The notes: generated from the sequence alone by a model not told the origin. DNA of 64,000 bases from Acanthococcus lagerstroemiae (GCA_031841125.1 CM063113.1:31269312-31333311); one strand, 5' to 3'; positions 1 through 11,593 are shown, counted from the stretch's first letter. Program-made: numbers and translations.

Positions 1-483
1 CATTTCCGTAACAATAAAGATATAACATGACAGTTTTTAGGACTCTAGTATGGCATAATGAAAACGTAATCTGACATTCTCGCATAATAGTTTTGGGTGT
101 GGATCAGCTGGTTTATATACAGGGGGTAGGGGGATGGGGTGATATAATAAAGGCATAATCAGACATATTAAATATGTCGTTATATCAGGTGAAATTCTTC
201 CCGGAGAGGGAGATCTTTTAAAAGGTTTTCTTTACCCGACGAGAATAATACCAAAAGTGTCTCCTTCTCCCCCACTTCCGAAAGCACAAATCACCACCAT
301 CGGCTATACAGCATGTAAGAAGATAATCTTATATTTTCGACCTCAAGTGTCAGAATCCTGCTTCTTTTTGGATGAAAACACGGTCTTTTCCAAGGGGGGG
401 GGGGGCTCCAATGTACCATCAACTGTGGAATCTTTGATGAAAAGGTACCAAATAAAATATCAATGTGGGGATTTCTTGGGTTA
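1..483. other. non-coding sequence, nothing recognised
   Basis: No gene, RNA or recognisable mobile element is visible. The stretch is AT-rich with a run of about twelve G near 395-406. Two short open frames here have no family signature and no plausible splice context. Confidence 0.5.
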
Positions 484-908
484 CTGATTGTCGCTGATTT
501 CGAATTTCACACCGGATTTTTGATCTGTCCACAACTTTCTGGGCACAATTCAAATTTCGAACCCAAAATGGGCAAAATTGATTTGGCTTGTAAAATTGAA
601 CGAAGTATCGAAAAAGGTGTTTTCAGGGTCGTTGATTTCGAATACCACATCAGATTTTTGATCCGAACTGAGTCTAAGCCCCATTGCTCATTCTAATTAA
701 GAAATTTGAATTTTGGGGACCAACTCGAGGTCGGATCAAATATGTAATACAGTTTTTCAAATCAACGATCCGGGAAACCTTTGTATCGATACCTAGTTCA
801 ATTCTGCAAGCCAAGTCAGTATGGGTTCAAAATTTGCAAACTTTGGATTTGTGGGCCCAAATCGATGCCTGGACAGAAATCTGATACAAAATTCCAAATC
901 AGCGATCC
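484..908. repeat. imperfect inverted repeat, about 205-base arms
   Basis: The left arm (about 488-690) and the right arm (about 700-908) are diverged reverse complements. Both carry 'cgctgattt', then 'gatttttgatc'-like text, 'ttggcttg', 'gtatcgat/gtatcgaa' and 'gttgattt' in the same order when one arm is reversed. Three short open frames across it are by-products of the repeat. It looks like an old foldback or TIR element. A single-arm relative sits at about 43125-43290. Confidence 0.6.
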
Positions 909-2484
909 GAGATACTACTATTTCTGATGTGTATTCTGTTTTGATACCTTTCCATTTAAGGTTCTAAAATTGATGGTTCGAGCCTCCCTTTTGGCGCTTC
1001 GAAAGCTTTTGAAAAGAAACTGAACTTTGAAGATCGTAGGTTACTCCACGTCGATCCGACTTTGCGTCGGGGACAAAATGTGGAGGATTATCCTTTTTAC
1101 TTGCTGTGTGTATAAAGTGTATTTACATAAGATGTCTTTTATTGGTTTTTGGTAAGTTATAGCTGGAATATTTTACCTTTGTGGTCGGACCATAATCAAA
1201 GAGGTGGAAATCACGAGTGTGGGGGGGGTAGAAAGCGAGCAGAAGGTAAACGAATGGTCGAGTTGTTTTCTGAGAGCAAAATAGAACCTCGGTGGTGGGT
1301 TTGACGATTCTTTCCTCGAAAATATTATAATAAATTTCCTGAGTCATGGTATGGCCATAGGTTCCAAAGTGATCGTTCCCTCTGAAGCTGAGACTGTTAT
1401 ACAGTCATCTGAATTGAGACTGTTATACAGTCATCTGAATTGAGACATAATAAGGTGAAGCGGCGATCCTGGTCGCTTAAAATAATGAAATCCCTGAAGA
1501 AAATGACAACCTGAAATTTCCTAGTATTGGAGATGGCAGAGAAGAGCACAGTTCAATAATTTTACAGTAACCTTATAAAGAGAATATATTCTTGTTCAAA
1601 GGTAACGGAACTTTTTTTTCTGGTGAGTGGGTGACCAAATTCAAGAACTTTTATCCGATGACTTTTCCTTTCTTCGTATCTTTCTTAATGATCTGATGAA
1701 CTTTATGTATGACCTGTTAAGCCGAAAATATGACTTATTTCCATTGTTGGGACATCTGGGGATGCACGTATGCCATATTGGCTCCTCAGACACCGCGCTT
1801 CTAATCCCAGAAACTATCCTTTCGTGTATCGCATCGATGGTCATGACTTCTTTGAAATAGTACGTAATTACGTATGTTTTGTATTTCGCATTTCCAAAGG
1901 AGGGCAAAGTCACTTCTCGGAAATACTAAGAAGGAAAATAGTTATATGACACCCTCGCTCTACTGTACCACTCATTATTTTTCATCTGAATTGATAATAT
2001 TCTGCGAATGGACTTATCATTTTTCATCTGAATTAAAAAAATTCCGCCACTAGAATTTATCGTATTTGCTCATTTCTGCGTCGTTTTGTCGTCGTTCATC
2101 GAATGCATGTTTCCCCATCATTTCAAAAAGACCAGTGAGTCAGTAATAACAGTTTTCAAGCTTATCTGGCTGAAAAGTTTAAATCGATGTATCGACTGTT
2201 CGGTTTTCAGAATTGTCGAATTTATCCGATGTTGATTTTTTTGAGTGTTACCATTTGTGGGGGAGAAGGAGGAGGCAGTGTTTGGAATCGAAAATGTTGT
2301 ATAATACCGTTTTCCTGAGAAAATCTTAGGGTCAGAGTGGTGGCTGAGATCGTCTTTAGGCAAAGGGAGTTAGTTGTCTTTGGCGATGGTCATAATACGT
2401 TGTTCTTACGTTATTTTGCTTGTTTAATTGATTCATCCGTTGTCTGAAATGAGCGAGAGCTGCCCAGTCAGAAATCTGCTACCC
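909..2484. other. non-coding sequence with a short tandem duplication
   Basis: No gene is recognised. At 1390-1443 a unit of about 27 bases containing 'gagactgttatacagtcat' occurs twice in tandem, almost unchanged. A 90-codon minus-strand frame (1641-1913) and its antisense shadow show no domain and no splice support, so they are not called. Confidence 0.45.
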
Positions 2485-2935
2485 TTTTTTAAAAGCTGCT
2501 ACTTATTCCTACTACCTGGTAGCAAGAATGCAGTTCGCGGACAGAAATGATGCAGCACTCCTCATTGTACTACATTTGACACTACTGTAGTACTACCCAC
2601 ATACTACCCTTTTCACTACCTTGTTACTAGCACGCACACTACCATCTATATGCTGCCCCAATGCTCCCTATGAACTACCTCATCACTACCTCTAGACTAC
2701 CTATATGCTACCACTGCACTACCTGGATACTACCTTCAATACTACCCCAGTGCTACCTGTATAGGCTACCTCATTACTACCTCGAAACTTCTACATGCTA
2801 CCACTGCACTCACTACCTTCAATACTATCCTAGTACTACCTGTATAGGCTACCTCATTACTACCTCTAGACTACCTACATGCAACAACAGCACTACCTGT
2901 ATACTACCATCAACACTACCACATGCTGCAATGGT
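2485..2935. repeat. ACTACC-rich minisatellite
   Basis: A degenerate array of 'actacc/gctacc' hexamers has a higher-order unit of about 90 bases. The segment 'catgctaccactgcac' recurs at about 2706 and 2796 and in degraded form near 2879. The phrase 'tgtataggctacctcatta' is repeated at about 2758 and 2840. The 93-codon open frame over 2661-2942 is just the repeat read in frame (Leu/Thr/Tyr/Cys-rich), not a gene. Confidence 0.8.
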
Positions 2936-2942
2936 AGAATGA

Positions 2943-4295
2943 AGTTCTGAAGAGCTTCTCTGAAGTTTGCCTAAAATGACATTGCTGCTATTAATTTATT
3001 ACAGAAATACACTTGTTGTCACAGAAATGCACAAATCAGCATTATAGTGCAAAAACAAGAAAAACTGCCATATAGAAAATTGAGTTGTATAATTACAAAA
3101 TTTTTCATAAATTTTTGACAGTTTAAATTCACAATAACTGGAGGAAACAATAAAAAGAAGGTGAAAAGGGCACAATCAGCAAATTGCAGAAATTTAGTAG
3201 GATGGCGCGTTTTGTCCACAACCGCCTAATTCATTTTATATGTACTTAGATTTTTGCAAATCACATTTACACAAGAGAATACAAAAAGTACAGATAGGAA
3301 AAATAAAAAAATACAAATCTGTGTTGGAAAATCAGAACCCAACAAGGGACTGCTATATTACCCTTACTTTATTGATTACATAAGAAATTAAAGAAAAATG
3401 AAATTGAATAAAGAAATATTAGTTTAATAACACAGTAGGTAGTAGTAATTGAGAACAAGATCAATAGGAATGAGATGAAAAATAGTATTAAAGGGAACCG
3501 TGAGAAAAATGATCGAATGGCTGTGTACCAGGGTAGCCCTTTCCAAGAAAAAAATGTTCAAACTTTCCCCTGACTTTATCTTAGTTACGCCATTGTTTAT
3601 ATATATTGTTACTGTTTAAAAAGTTTTCATAACATTCTGCAAATAAGATAATGAGCGGACATTTCTATTCAGTAGACAATATTTGACTGGTTCTGCAGAA
3701 AAGGAATCTAGGTACATACATAAAGACTCGGAATTCTGTTCTTCATGGATTCCAATGAATTATGTAATGTTTAATCCAACGGCGTCTAAGTAGAGCTCAT
3801 TATCGCTACTGAGGTGATTTTAAAATTTGAATAGTGTAAAACATATTTAGATAAACAGAAACAAGAAATTTTCGAAGTTTCCTAGGTGGTTTACTGAATT
3901 TTTGATTTCTTTGATGTTAAAGTTCATTATAGTACCTGATTTATTCGCCTTATAATTGTGATTTCAAAATTTTATCCTTGATGGAAGATAAAGGATGACT
4001 TAAAGAACGCAAATCAACAGAAAACAGAAATTCTATAATTTTTCAATTTTTTTTTCTAATTTCTTGTCAGACGGCTAAATATTGGAACTACAATTATCAT
4101 ATGGTTCCTTTTTTCAAAACCAGTCACACATGTCAAAGCTGCTCAACACACCTAAATTCGAGAGAATAAAGAAAGTAAACTCGGGTTGAGTAATTGGCAG
4201 AGTTTTTTCTAAACTTCAATTGGTTCAATATTGAAGGGTTCCTACTATCATTAATTGTTCCATAGGGTTGCTGGCTTACTCTATTTTACTTAAAA
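2943..4295. other. AT-rich intergenic sequence
   Basis: No coding region, RNA gene or terminal-repeat element was recognised. The region lies downstream of the 3' end of the minus-strand DUF4806-like gene, so the part near 4200-4295 may include its 3' UTR. No decisive polyadenylation signal was identified. Confidence 0.4.
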
Positions 4296-5055
4296 CTATT
4301 TTTTTGGACAATTCTTTGCCGGAGTAACAATGCCTTTAAATCTTCCCCGGACCTGATTCCTACTTTTGAACCAGGCTAAAACAGATTTAAATGCATTGCC
4401 CTCTTTATACGTCTGCGATGTGACATATCTGTAAGAAAAAGGGAAAAACGAAAATGAAATCAGTGTGAAAATACAGTAATTGAAGATAGCGTAAAATTCT
4501 AATATTAGGGGACTGTTACTTGATGTCAACACATTGTGTTGGGGAAGGTTATACAATACATAATTGAAATTGCTATCGAAAAATACATATTAGGTAGGTA
4601 CATACCAATTAAACATTTGACAAAATTAGTATTTTGTAAAACCCTTTTCGTGCTCGTCACACTGCTATCCACGCCTTCCTGTCTAGAACCCCATCTGTAT
4701 TCTAGGAAAAGCTCATCCGCAAATATGTGAGGGGAACATACTTTCAGAATAGTCGTTTGTGCTTTCTCTTGTTTGTTCCTTTGAAAACTGCGTTTCAGAT
4801 AAGACACCTGTAATTGAAAGCATTGTTTAAGAACACTCATCTGAAAAGAACTAAGAAAAAGTATGAAGGTTGAACTTACAAATTCCTTTCTATGATTTTC
4901 GTCCGACAAATATTTTTCAAATTCCAGGAACTTCGGTACTGTTGACAAGGGAAAGCTGTTCATGAATAAATTACCATCAGATGATAATGATTCATCCATA
5001 GCTGTACGAGCCGTAGATGCCGAATTGAGATTATTCATAATCACTTGGAGCTTGT
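4296..5055 (-). CDS. DUF4806-like protein, three 3' exons
   Basis: Three minus-strand segments read as the C-terminal half of a DUF4806-type protein, a family of unknown function common in insects and often multicopy. Exon 5055-4880 follows a 'ttatttccag' acceptor and ends in a perfect 'gtaagt' donor. It encodes a Ser/Thr-rich start and then 'FPLSTVPKFLEFEKYLSDE', the usual opening of the domain. Exon 4807-4606 follows 'caattacag' and ends at 'gtatgt'. It contains 'ILKVCSPHIFADEL' and 'YRWGSRQ', matching the conserved hydrophobic plus Trp-Gly block. Exon 4428-4296 carries 'YKEGNAFKSVLAWFK' and a stop, like the terminal WL(R/K) helix. The last junction is off by one base if the strong donor is used (phase 1 into phase 2). 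Either a weaker donor 4 bases on is used or the copy is damaged. The upstream part is missing: a jockey-like fragment begins about 49 bases before the first exon. Family assignment is from memory of domain shape and is moderate. Confidence 0.5.
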
Positions 5056-5103
5056 CTGGAAATAAAATACGATGAACTATAAGAACTTCGCCAACTGGGC
5101 TCA

Positions 5104-6375
5104 GTGTTGCCAGAAACAAAAACAGAATTCACCACCTATTCTCCTTATGTTGGACTAGCTTCACCAAAAATCCTTAAACTGCTCGACACAATCCAAAACT
5201 CAGCCCTTCGAATAGTATCAGGAGCACTCCGCACTAGTCCATCCATCAGTCTTTGCGCGGAAATGGCCGACCCTTCCCTACCCTACTGCAGAATAATCCT
5301 CTACTCCAAATACTTGCTCAAAATATCCCAAAATCCCAACTCACCCCTTTCTACAGACGTGGTCAATGATCCATCTCAATCAAACTCCCCAACTTTCGAT
5401 CAATTATATGTAGAACAAACCACAAACACTCGCTTATCTCTTTCACCCCTACTACCCATGTACAAAGACCCACCACCGTGGAAACTCATACCAGCAACTT
5501 TCCATCTTGAACTATCTTTACATCGCAAAAGATTAACATCCCCTCACACTTTCAAATTCCTCTTTGGCAAACTCCTCGAACAATACCCCGAGTACCTACT
5601 ATGCTACACAGACGGTTCGAAAAAAAAAAAATAATCGCACAGGTGGTTCATATTCCTTCGGGTCAAAAATCCAAGCACACAGACTACCCAATACAGCATC
5701 TATTCAAACCGCCAAACTCGCTGCAATTTTCTGCTGCATTCAAAATTTACCTAATATCACCAATAAAACAATTATTGCCACCGACTCACTATCGGCCCTC
5801 CAATCAATCAGCACAATGTTTTATACACATCCATTAGTACAACGCATACAACTCATAATCCACGTACTTAACACACTAGGAGAACAGGTCGTATTCGTCT
5901 GGATCCCAGGCCATATTGGCACTGCCGCTCGAACAGCAACATCCCGCCCGAAAGTAGAAAAACCAACAATCAAAACACCCAAAGACCTTGCAGTCACCTA
6001 CCGATTAAAAATCCTTTCCTCTTGGCACAAAGAATCCGACAACAAACTTTGTGCAGTAAAAAAGAAACCAATCCCCTGGGTCACCTCCAACCAGAAATCA
6101 CGAATAGTACTCGTACTATTGCACGACTTAGAATTGGGCATGCTCGCCTCACTCACCTGAACCTCCTCAATCCATAGATATTCCCTCGCAATGCCCTAAA
6201 TGCTCCTCAAATGAACACACTTTCGAATACATACTTCACTGCCCTTCACTTGACTCTCACCACCAAAAACATCAACTGCCTCCAACAACGTAAAGCATGC
6301 TCCAAAACAATCCAATGACAACAGATAAACTCATCTCCCTCCTCTACAACACAGACCTCTTTCCATTAATTTAAC
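5104..6375 (+). pseudogene. jockey-clade LINE, 3' end of ORF2, dead
   Basis: The fragment encodes the part of ORF2 after the RT core. First comes 'LLDTIQNSALRIVSGALRTS' (about 5180-5240), a hallmark of the jockey clade between RT and RNase H. Then comes an RNase H domain: 'YTDGSKK' (about 5605), 'ATDSLSAL' (about 5780) and 'WIPGHIG' (about 5900). The frame shifts at the A-run near 5620-5632. The usual catalytic Glu in the 'AEL' motif is Lys ('AKLAAI'). A Cys-rich segment 'CPKCSSNEHTFEYILHC' (about 6189-6240) lies in yet another frame. The fragment is therefore 5'-truncated, frameshifted and catalytically dead. It abuts the minus-strand DUF4806-like exons in the opposite orientation, probably having inserted in that gene's intron. 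The 5' edge is approximate. Confidence 0.85.
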
Positions 6376-6394
6376 CATCCCCACCAGCCGAGCC

Positions 6395-6482
6395 GATCGA
6401 CCTGAAACTTTGTAGGTTTATTTTATTTTATTGGAACCAATTTAGAATACGAATCAGAGAAAACTCAGAAAAAAAGATCACC
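6395..6482 (+). repeat. dispersed repeat shared with the window's right edge
   Basis: A segment of about 85 bases ('cgacctg ... ttggaaccaatttag ... gaatcagag ... aaaaagatcac') is nearly identical to 63902-64000. It directly follows the jockey fragment, so it may be part of that element's 3' UTR or the edge of a separate repeat. The second copy runs off the window, so its full extent is unknown. Confidence 0.7.
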
Positions 6483-6632
6483 AAGAGTAAATAAGGACCA
6501 CCTTAAGGGTAAAGGAAGTTGTGTGTTTCTCTCAAGTATTCCTAACATCCTTCTAGCTTACCCTCCCAGACTAGGGTATGCTCATGTGCGAGAAATTGAG
6601 TGCTTGGGGGTTAAGGTTCCAATCTGCATTTG

Positions 6633-6911
6633 CAGGGACGAAACTATGGGGGGATGAAACACCCCAATAATTTGGCAGTTGGCAAATTTTGAAACTGTTC
6701 ATTCGAATTTTCCATTTTCTAAGAACGTTTGTTTGTTTGTTTGTTTTTTTCCCTTTTCCCCAATTAAAAAATATTTTGATTGAGAAGTCGAGAAATTTTC
6801 AAATTTAAAAAAGATTTTGTCGGCGAACTTTTAATTTTCAAAAAATATTTGTCGGTAAATTTTTCTCCCCCCCCCCTCCTCTCTCAAACTGAAAGTCAAG
6901 TTTCGCCTCTG
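6633..6911. mobile_element. hAT-like MITE, CAGGGACGAAAC family, copy 1
   Basis: The terminal repeat CAGGGACGAAAC at the left is matched by a degraded GTTTCGCCTCTG at the right. The interior shares 'ggcagttggcaaattttgaaac', GTTT repeats, 'tgtcggtaaatttttc' and 'ctgaaagtc' with the copy at 63191-63464 in the same orientation. It contains a C10 run near 6867. No matching 8-bp target duplication is visible, so the ends may have decayed. Confidence 0.6.
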
Positions 6912-7109
6912 TACACCGGGCACGACGAAATCTTTTTCACAGTCCCGGTTTTTTCCGCCATGATTTTGTGAAATAGTACCTAGAAAATCAAATTTTATGA
7001 AAACGGTGAGAAGTGTGTACAGGAGTGTTTCACATTTCATTTTTTTTTTCTTTTCTTTTCGTGAAACACCTTGAACCGCTACATGAAATATTAAATGTGA
7101 TAAGTGTGT

Positions 7110-7319
7110 AGCCGGCACAATGCCGGGTTTTAGACAGTTGAGTTGTTGAATCTTCCAAAATATCAAAGCAAAAAAATAAATATAAATAAATAAAACAAAA
7201 AAAAACCTTTTGGCTTGTATTTTTCTAACTCCACCTGACTGAAATGGTAAATTTTCCTAACGGCTGAGTAAAAAATTTCTACAAGGGGCAGGGAGAGGGG
7301 GGAGGTCGGTACGTCCCTG
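7110..7319. mobile_element. hAT-like MITE, CAGGGACGTAC family, left-truncated
   Basis: The right end 'ggtacgtccctg' and the interior ('tatcaaagcaaaa', 'ctgactgaaatggtaaatttt', 'gctgagtaaaaaattt') match the family members at 10260-10472 and 51993-52381 in the same orientation. No left terminus is seen, so the left boundary is approximate. Confidence 0.65.
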
Positions 7320-7493
7320 TTACGAGTCCACGAAATGTAAAATAATTCTAATCCCTGCATGAATTATTCTACTAAATTTTGTGAATACTTCACATATTAT
7401 TTCACGTGTGAACGAGTCTAAATCTTATAAAATTATTGAATAAAGAGATTCTTTTCATACTGAAATGTTTGAATGATAAGCGAAAAGAAAATG

Positions 7494-7520
7494 AAAAAAA
7501 AAACAACAACAACAACAATG
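7494..7520. repeat. A-run with (AAC)n microsatellite
   Basis: A poly-A run passes into about five AAC units. No flanking element was identified. Confidence 0.8.
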
Positions 7521-7743
7521 AAACGATTACAAAAATATTGGAGATAGGTAGTTCATCATTTGAAAACCCACACTCAGGTTAATTACTGACGGCGTCTGCG
7601 CCTCTAATTCGTGACTTAAATATGATAAAGTACCTACTTAACTGAGTTACAAATGCAGAAAAACATGTCACATGGCAAAGAAAGCAAAAACCCAAACATA
7701 GAATTATGGTAGCATTTCAGCAGGACCATAGCGTTTGTGTACC

Positions 7744-8020
7744 CAGTGGCGTAAGAGCATAAGGGTTTTTGGAGTTACCCACTCCCACCTAGGTAAAAAA
7801 AAAAGACTTTTGAGGAACTACAGTTCTGAAAAAAGAATGATGTACGACACCCAGGATTCATTGACAGTGATGATATTGGAGTAATTACCTCCATATTTCT
7901 AAAATTCCTTACTACTGACAATATTCATTAGCAGTACCAAAAATTCTACAGAAATAACCCCCCCCCCCCCCAAAAAAAAAAAAAAGAATAAAAAAAAACT
8001 GAGACCTAGCCACACCACTG
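7744..8020. mobile_element. hAT-type MITE, CAGTGGCGTA family, copy 1
   Basis: This 277-base element begins CAGTGGCGTA and ends CACACCACTG. It is flanked by a perfect 8-bp target duplication, tgtgtacc (7736-7743 and 8021-8028), diagnostic of the hAT superfamily. The interior has an internal C14 run followed by A-runs and no coding capacity. A second copy with its own perfect duplication lies at 31361-31668. Confidence 0.9.
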
Positions 8021-8527
8021 TGTGTACCTATGCACTTTTCACGAGGTTCTGTGTTCGAGTATTCATCGTCATTATAATTCATTATTAGGGCTCATTTTCC
8101 CTACCACTTGCTTTATTTACAGTACAAGCTAAACTATATAAGCATTTGCTAAACATTCGTCAGAGCCCATTCTCATTTCATTCGTTATACGGATAGTATA
8201 AGTCTTCTTAACCAGTTCCTTTACAAATATGATGTTGACAAACGTTATCTCAAGAAAAAGTTCAAATTATAATCACCTTTTCTTAAATTTGGGGACAAAA
8301 CTGATAGAAAATACGACTTTACTCGACAAATAAGCGCGTTACTTCCACGTTTTTATTCGAAAAATTCAAATATTCTTCTTTAATCCTTACCTAGAGAACG
8401 TTATCACTCCTTGTAACAAATCATTATTATGACTCGCCAATAAAAGTTTGTTACAACTTTGCAAATCTTATAATTCGGCCCCAATACAGCAGCAGAGTGC
8501 TTAAAGTCAATTTTTGCACAACTTGAA

Positions 8528-8707
8528 GCAGGAAATTTTTATTCAGAAATTGGGAAAATTTACTATTCTAGTCAGTCGAAGTTGGAAAATTTCGGTAGAG
8601 TTTGGAAAATCCAATTTCGTTTTGCTTTGACATTTGGGAATTTTGAGCTGTATCAGTTGGGGCTTTCACACCTCCCCCCCCCCCTGGAAAACTCCAGTGC
8701 GTCCCTG
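8528..8707. mobile_element. hAT-like MITE, CAGGGACGTAC family, inverted, left end lost
   Basis: The interior matches the family in reverse orientation: 'gggaaaatttactattctagtcag', 'gctttgacatttgggaattttgagctg' and a C11 run. The right end is 'gcgtccctg'. The left terminus is not recognisable and there is no target duplication. Confidence 0.6.
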
Positions 8708-10259
8708 AAAGAGAAGCATGTTCTCTATGGTTTTCGAAAACATATTATGCCAAATAGGTAACACGCAAAATCTGTTTGTCCGTGATAGTATACAAGTCCG
8801 ATACTGATGATCATACAATGATGACAAAATGACAATGAACGTGATGATAGATATACACACATACAGCACTTTTTCCCTATTTCTTCGAGCATAAATATTA
8901 TTAATAATTCTGATTATCATGAGCGCATCTACATCTACACAAGCTATATCAAGCAATACGAGAAATTGCCCCGATCCTCGATACATTTGAAATACGTTAA
9001 CAAACGCCCCTTACTTCATCGCAAATATAACAAATCATTAACACACACTTCTGTAATTTTCAGTACTTACTGTGATAAAATAATGAAAAATGATTAATTA
9101 TACTCACCCGAAAGAAGAGCGAACAACTGGATGGCATCTGCTGATCAAATTTGGAAGCAAGTAGCAACTAGCAACTGAAGGAATACAAAACTTTAACAAA
9201 ACACAACAACGCACAACCGCATCAGTACAGAAACGATGATAGACACTATACACTATAGCCACAAAGCGGAGCGATTACGTTAACTGGTTTAAATCCTTAT
9301 CTCGTTCAGAGTTGTTGAGCGGCCGAGTGGGGCTGGCGCCGCCAAAAAGGCGAGACGCCGAGTTGATATCGGTAATGGACTACAAAGTCTGAGCACTGCC
9401 ACCTAAGGGATTAATAATAGCCACGTTAGCTGGTGGGTCAGCGAGTCTTTACTCACAGTAGGTATTCACTAGATAATTAGTAATAATTTGATAACACTGT
9501 TCTGCAAAATTTCACTTTTTTTGCTCAAAGATAAAAATATACGAATCTGGAAGTATTTCTCTGAGTTCAATGCCGCAAACCGTTTTTCCTAGCATGTCAG
9601 AATTTTTCTCAATTTTATGTTGAAGTTTCGAAAAACAAATAAAAATTGCCAAAATTTTATACTTTTTTAAGTCCACTAAAAAACAACTAAGAACCTCATA
9701 AAATTTTTTTCAATGCGGTCGTACTTTTGATACTTAAACAAATTTCCAGCCAATCGGTTTAGAAACAAATTAATGATTTCTAGAATATTTAAGAAATTCA
9801 GATGTAAGCAATTGCTGAAACACAATAATCCTTACCTAAAAGTATTAAAAAAATTAATGCTCGTTTTTGGTAGCCAAATCAACATTATACCTATGTAACA
9901 CACGATTCTTCAGCTATTTTTCATGTTGAATTCAATGTCGTAAACCAATTTTTGATAGCACTTCAGAAATTTTTTCAAATTCAACTTGAAATTTTGAAAA
10001 ACATGAAAAAGTATTAGAATGGCATATACTTTAGCGCCTATACAATAGCAGTTATAGGATAGGTCAAAATATTTTGTGTACTTGAACTGTAAAGGCTCAG
10101 TAACAATAATAAAAACGCGGTTTGTTAGAAGATTCTTTAATGGGTGCTTTTTTTCTTTTGTACAAGTCTGAATCAGTTTCGCTTTTCAAAGTCCAACAGT
10201 AGCTGTCTAGTTTGCTAACATATTTGCACTACATCGTTTCAAGTACTTCTTGCTGGCTG
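8708..10259. other. non-coding sequence with a diverged direct repeat
   Basis: No gene is recognised. A diverged direct repeat lies at about 9568-9665 and 9931-10030 (both contain 'ttcaatg(c/t)cg(c/t)aaacc', 'cagaa(a)tttt' and 'gaaaaac'), a spacing of about 362 bases. The short GC-rich segment at 9310-9362 stands out from its AT-rich surroundings and is noted separately. Confidence 0.5.
9310..9372 (+). other. GC-rich tRNA-A-box-like segment (weak)
   Basis: The text 'gagcggccgagtgg' resembles the A box (D-arm region) of Leu/Ser tRNAs, and 'gagttgatatc' 40 bases on is a degraded B-box-like string. The segment does not fold into a convincing cloverleaf by eye. It could be a decayed tRNA-derived SINE head or chance. 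Confidence 0.15.
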
Positions 10260-10472
10260 CAGGGACGTACCAAAGAGTTTTTCCTGGTGGGAGGGGGGGG
10301 GGAGTCCCAATTGATTCAACTCAAAATTCCCAAGTATCAAAGTAAAAAAAAAACCTTCTGACTTGTTGGATTTTCCAAACTCTACTGAAACTTTCCAACT
10401 CAGTCTGACTGAAATGGTAAATTCTCCCAACTTCTAAGTAAAACATTCCTACGGGAAGCCCTAGCGTCCCTG
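10260..10472. mobile_element. hAT-type MITE, CAGGGACGTAC family, intact copy
   Basis: This 213-base element begins CAGGGACGTACC and ends GCGTCCCTG. It is flanked by a perfect 8-bp duplication, gctggctg (10252-10259 and 10473-10480). It carries an internal G9 run and the family interior 'aactcaaaattcccaagtat' and 'ctgactgaaatggtaaatt'. It is the best-preserved member of the family in this window. Confidence 0.92.
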
Positions 10473-11358
10473 GCTGGCTGAAGCGCTGCCATTCTAAAAT
10501 TCACGGACAATTTATTTCCGACTATTTTTCATTGTATAACCAATTTCAACTTTTGTTTCAGTCAAACATAACTTCTTTTCATATTTTACGTATATATCCT
10601 ATGATTGTGTTAAGTTCCTCCATCGTAGGCACCTGACTTATGAACAAATGTGTGTAAAGTTACCCCAGTTGACAGTATTTTAAAATGAGAGATCGAGCTG
10701 AAAACGGCAAAAACCTTGAACATTTATTTTTCCTTCTACGTTGCTCCGTTTTCCTAATCTTTTGAAAAAGTCCTCATAATTATTATCAATCTCATTTAAA
10801 AGTCATAAACATAAAATAAGTTAGGATAAGCTAAATATATGAAGAGTTGCTGTTTTTGACACTTTTATTCAGTTTTTAGAAGTTTCTTGTTAATTAAATA
10901 AAAATCTCAAAAAATTAAAATTAAAAAAAATCACTCAGACAAAATTTTAAAGTTATATACGTAGAAAACTGTTTGCAGTTTTCTCATTTCTAATTAGCAA
11001 CACTGCTAGTATTCAAAATAAGTTGTTTTTTTGTTGGGGGAGGGGGGGGGGTCGAAACAAATCAGAATTAGAAGTATTTAAAATGTATGAAAAATTCTTG
11101 CCCTCTCTGGTCTGCAGTTTGCCACCTTTGAAGATTCAGTCTACGGGCCTGATTATTGTTAGTAATTCGTTGAACATTTTGCCGCCGGTTAATGCCATTT
11201 TACGAAACTACAGAAGAAAATGCAACTGTCGTAGTTCCCCATTACAAGTAATCCAGAACTAATTAATGAAATGATCCGATTACACTTACTCATGAGAAAT
11301 AATTATAAGAATAAATTATCGAAACGAATTAAATCTGGAAATTTTTTAGGACCAAAGG
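10473..11358. other. AT-rich non-coding sequence
   Basis: Nothing recognisable apart from a G-run near 11036-11051 ('ttgggggaggggggggggtcg'). An open frame over that run has no family signature. Confidence 0.4.
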
Positions 11359-11593
11359 CAGGGACATACCGATAGTTTTTTGCTTTGATACTCGGTGAGG
11401 AATCGAGTTGAGAAGTTGAGAAAACCCATCAACAAGTCACACGGTTTTTCTTCTTTTGCTTTGATACATAGAAATTTTAAAAGTTTTTTTTTTTGCTTTG
11501 ATAGTTGGAAATTCTGAGTTGAGTCAGTTGGGACTTTTACAACTTCTCCTCCCCCCCCCCCCCGCCAAGGAAAAACTCTTCGGTACGTCCCTG
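11359..11593. mobile_element. hAT-type MITE, CAGGGACGTAC family, inverted copy
   Basis: This element of about 235 bases begins CAGGGACATACC and ends GGTACGTCCCTG. Its interior is reversed relative to the 10260 copy ('gctttgatagttggaaattctgag', then a C14 run). Flanks accaaagg and actaacgg agree at 6 of 8 positions, a decayed target duplication, so it is older than the 10260 copy. Confidence 0.85.

Noticed and set aside
2661..2942. 93-codon frame with internal peptide repeats
   Set aside because: It is the ACTACC minisatellite read in frame; the peptide repeat follows from the DNA repeat.
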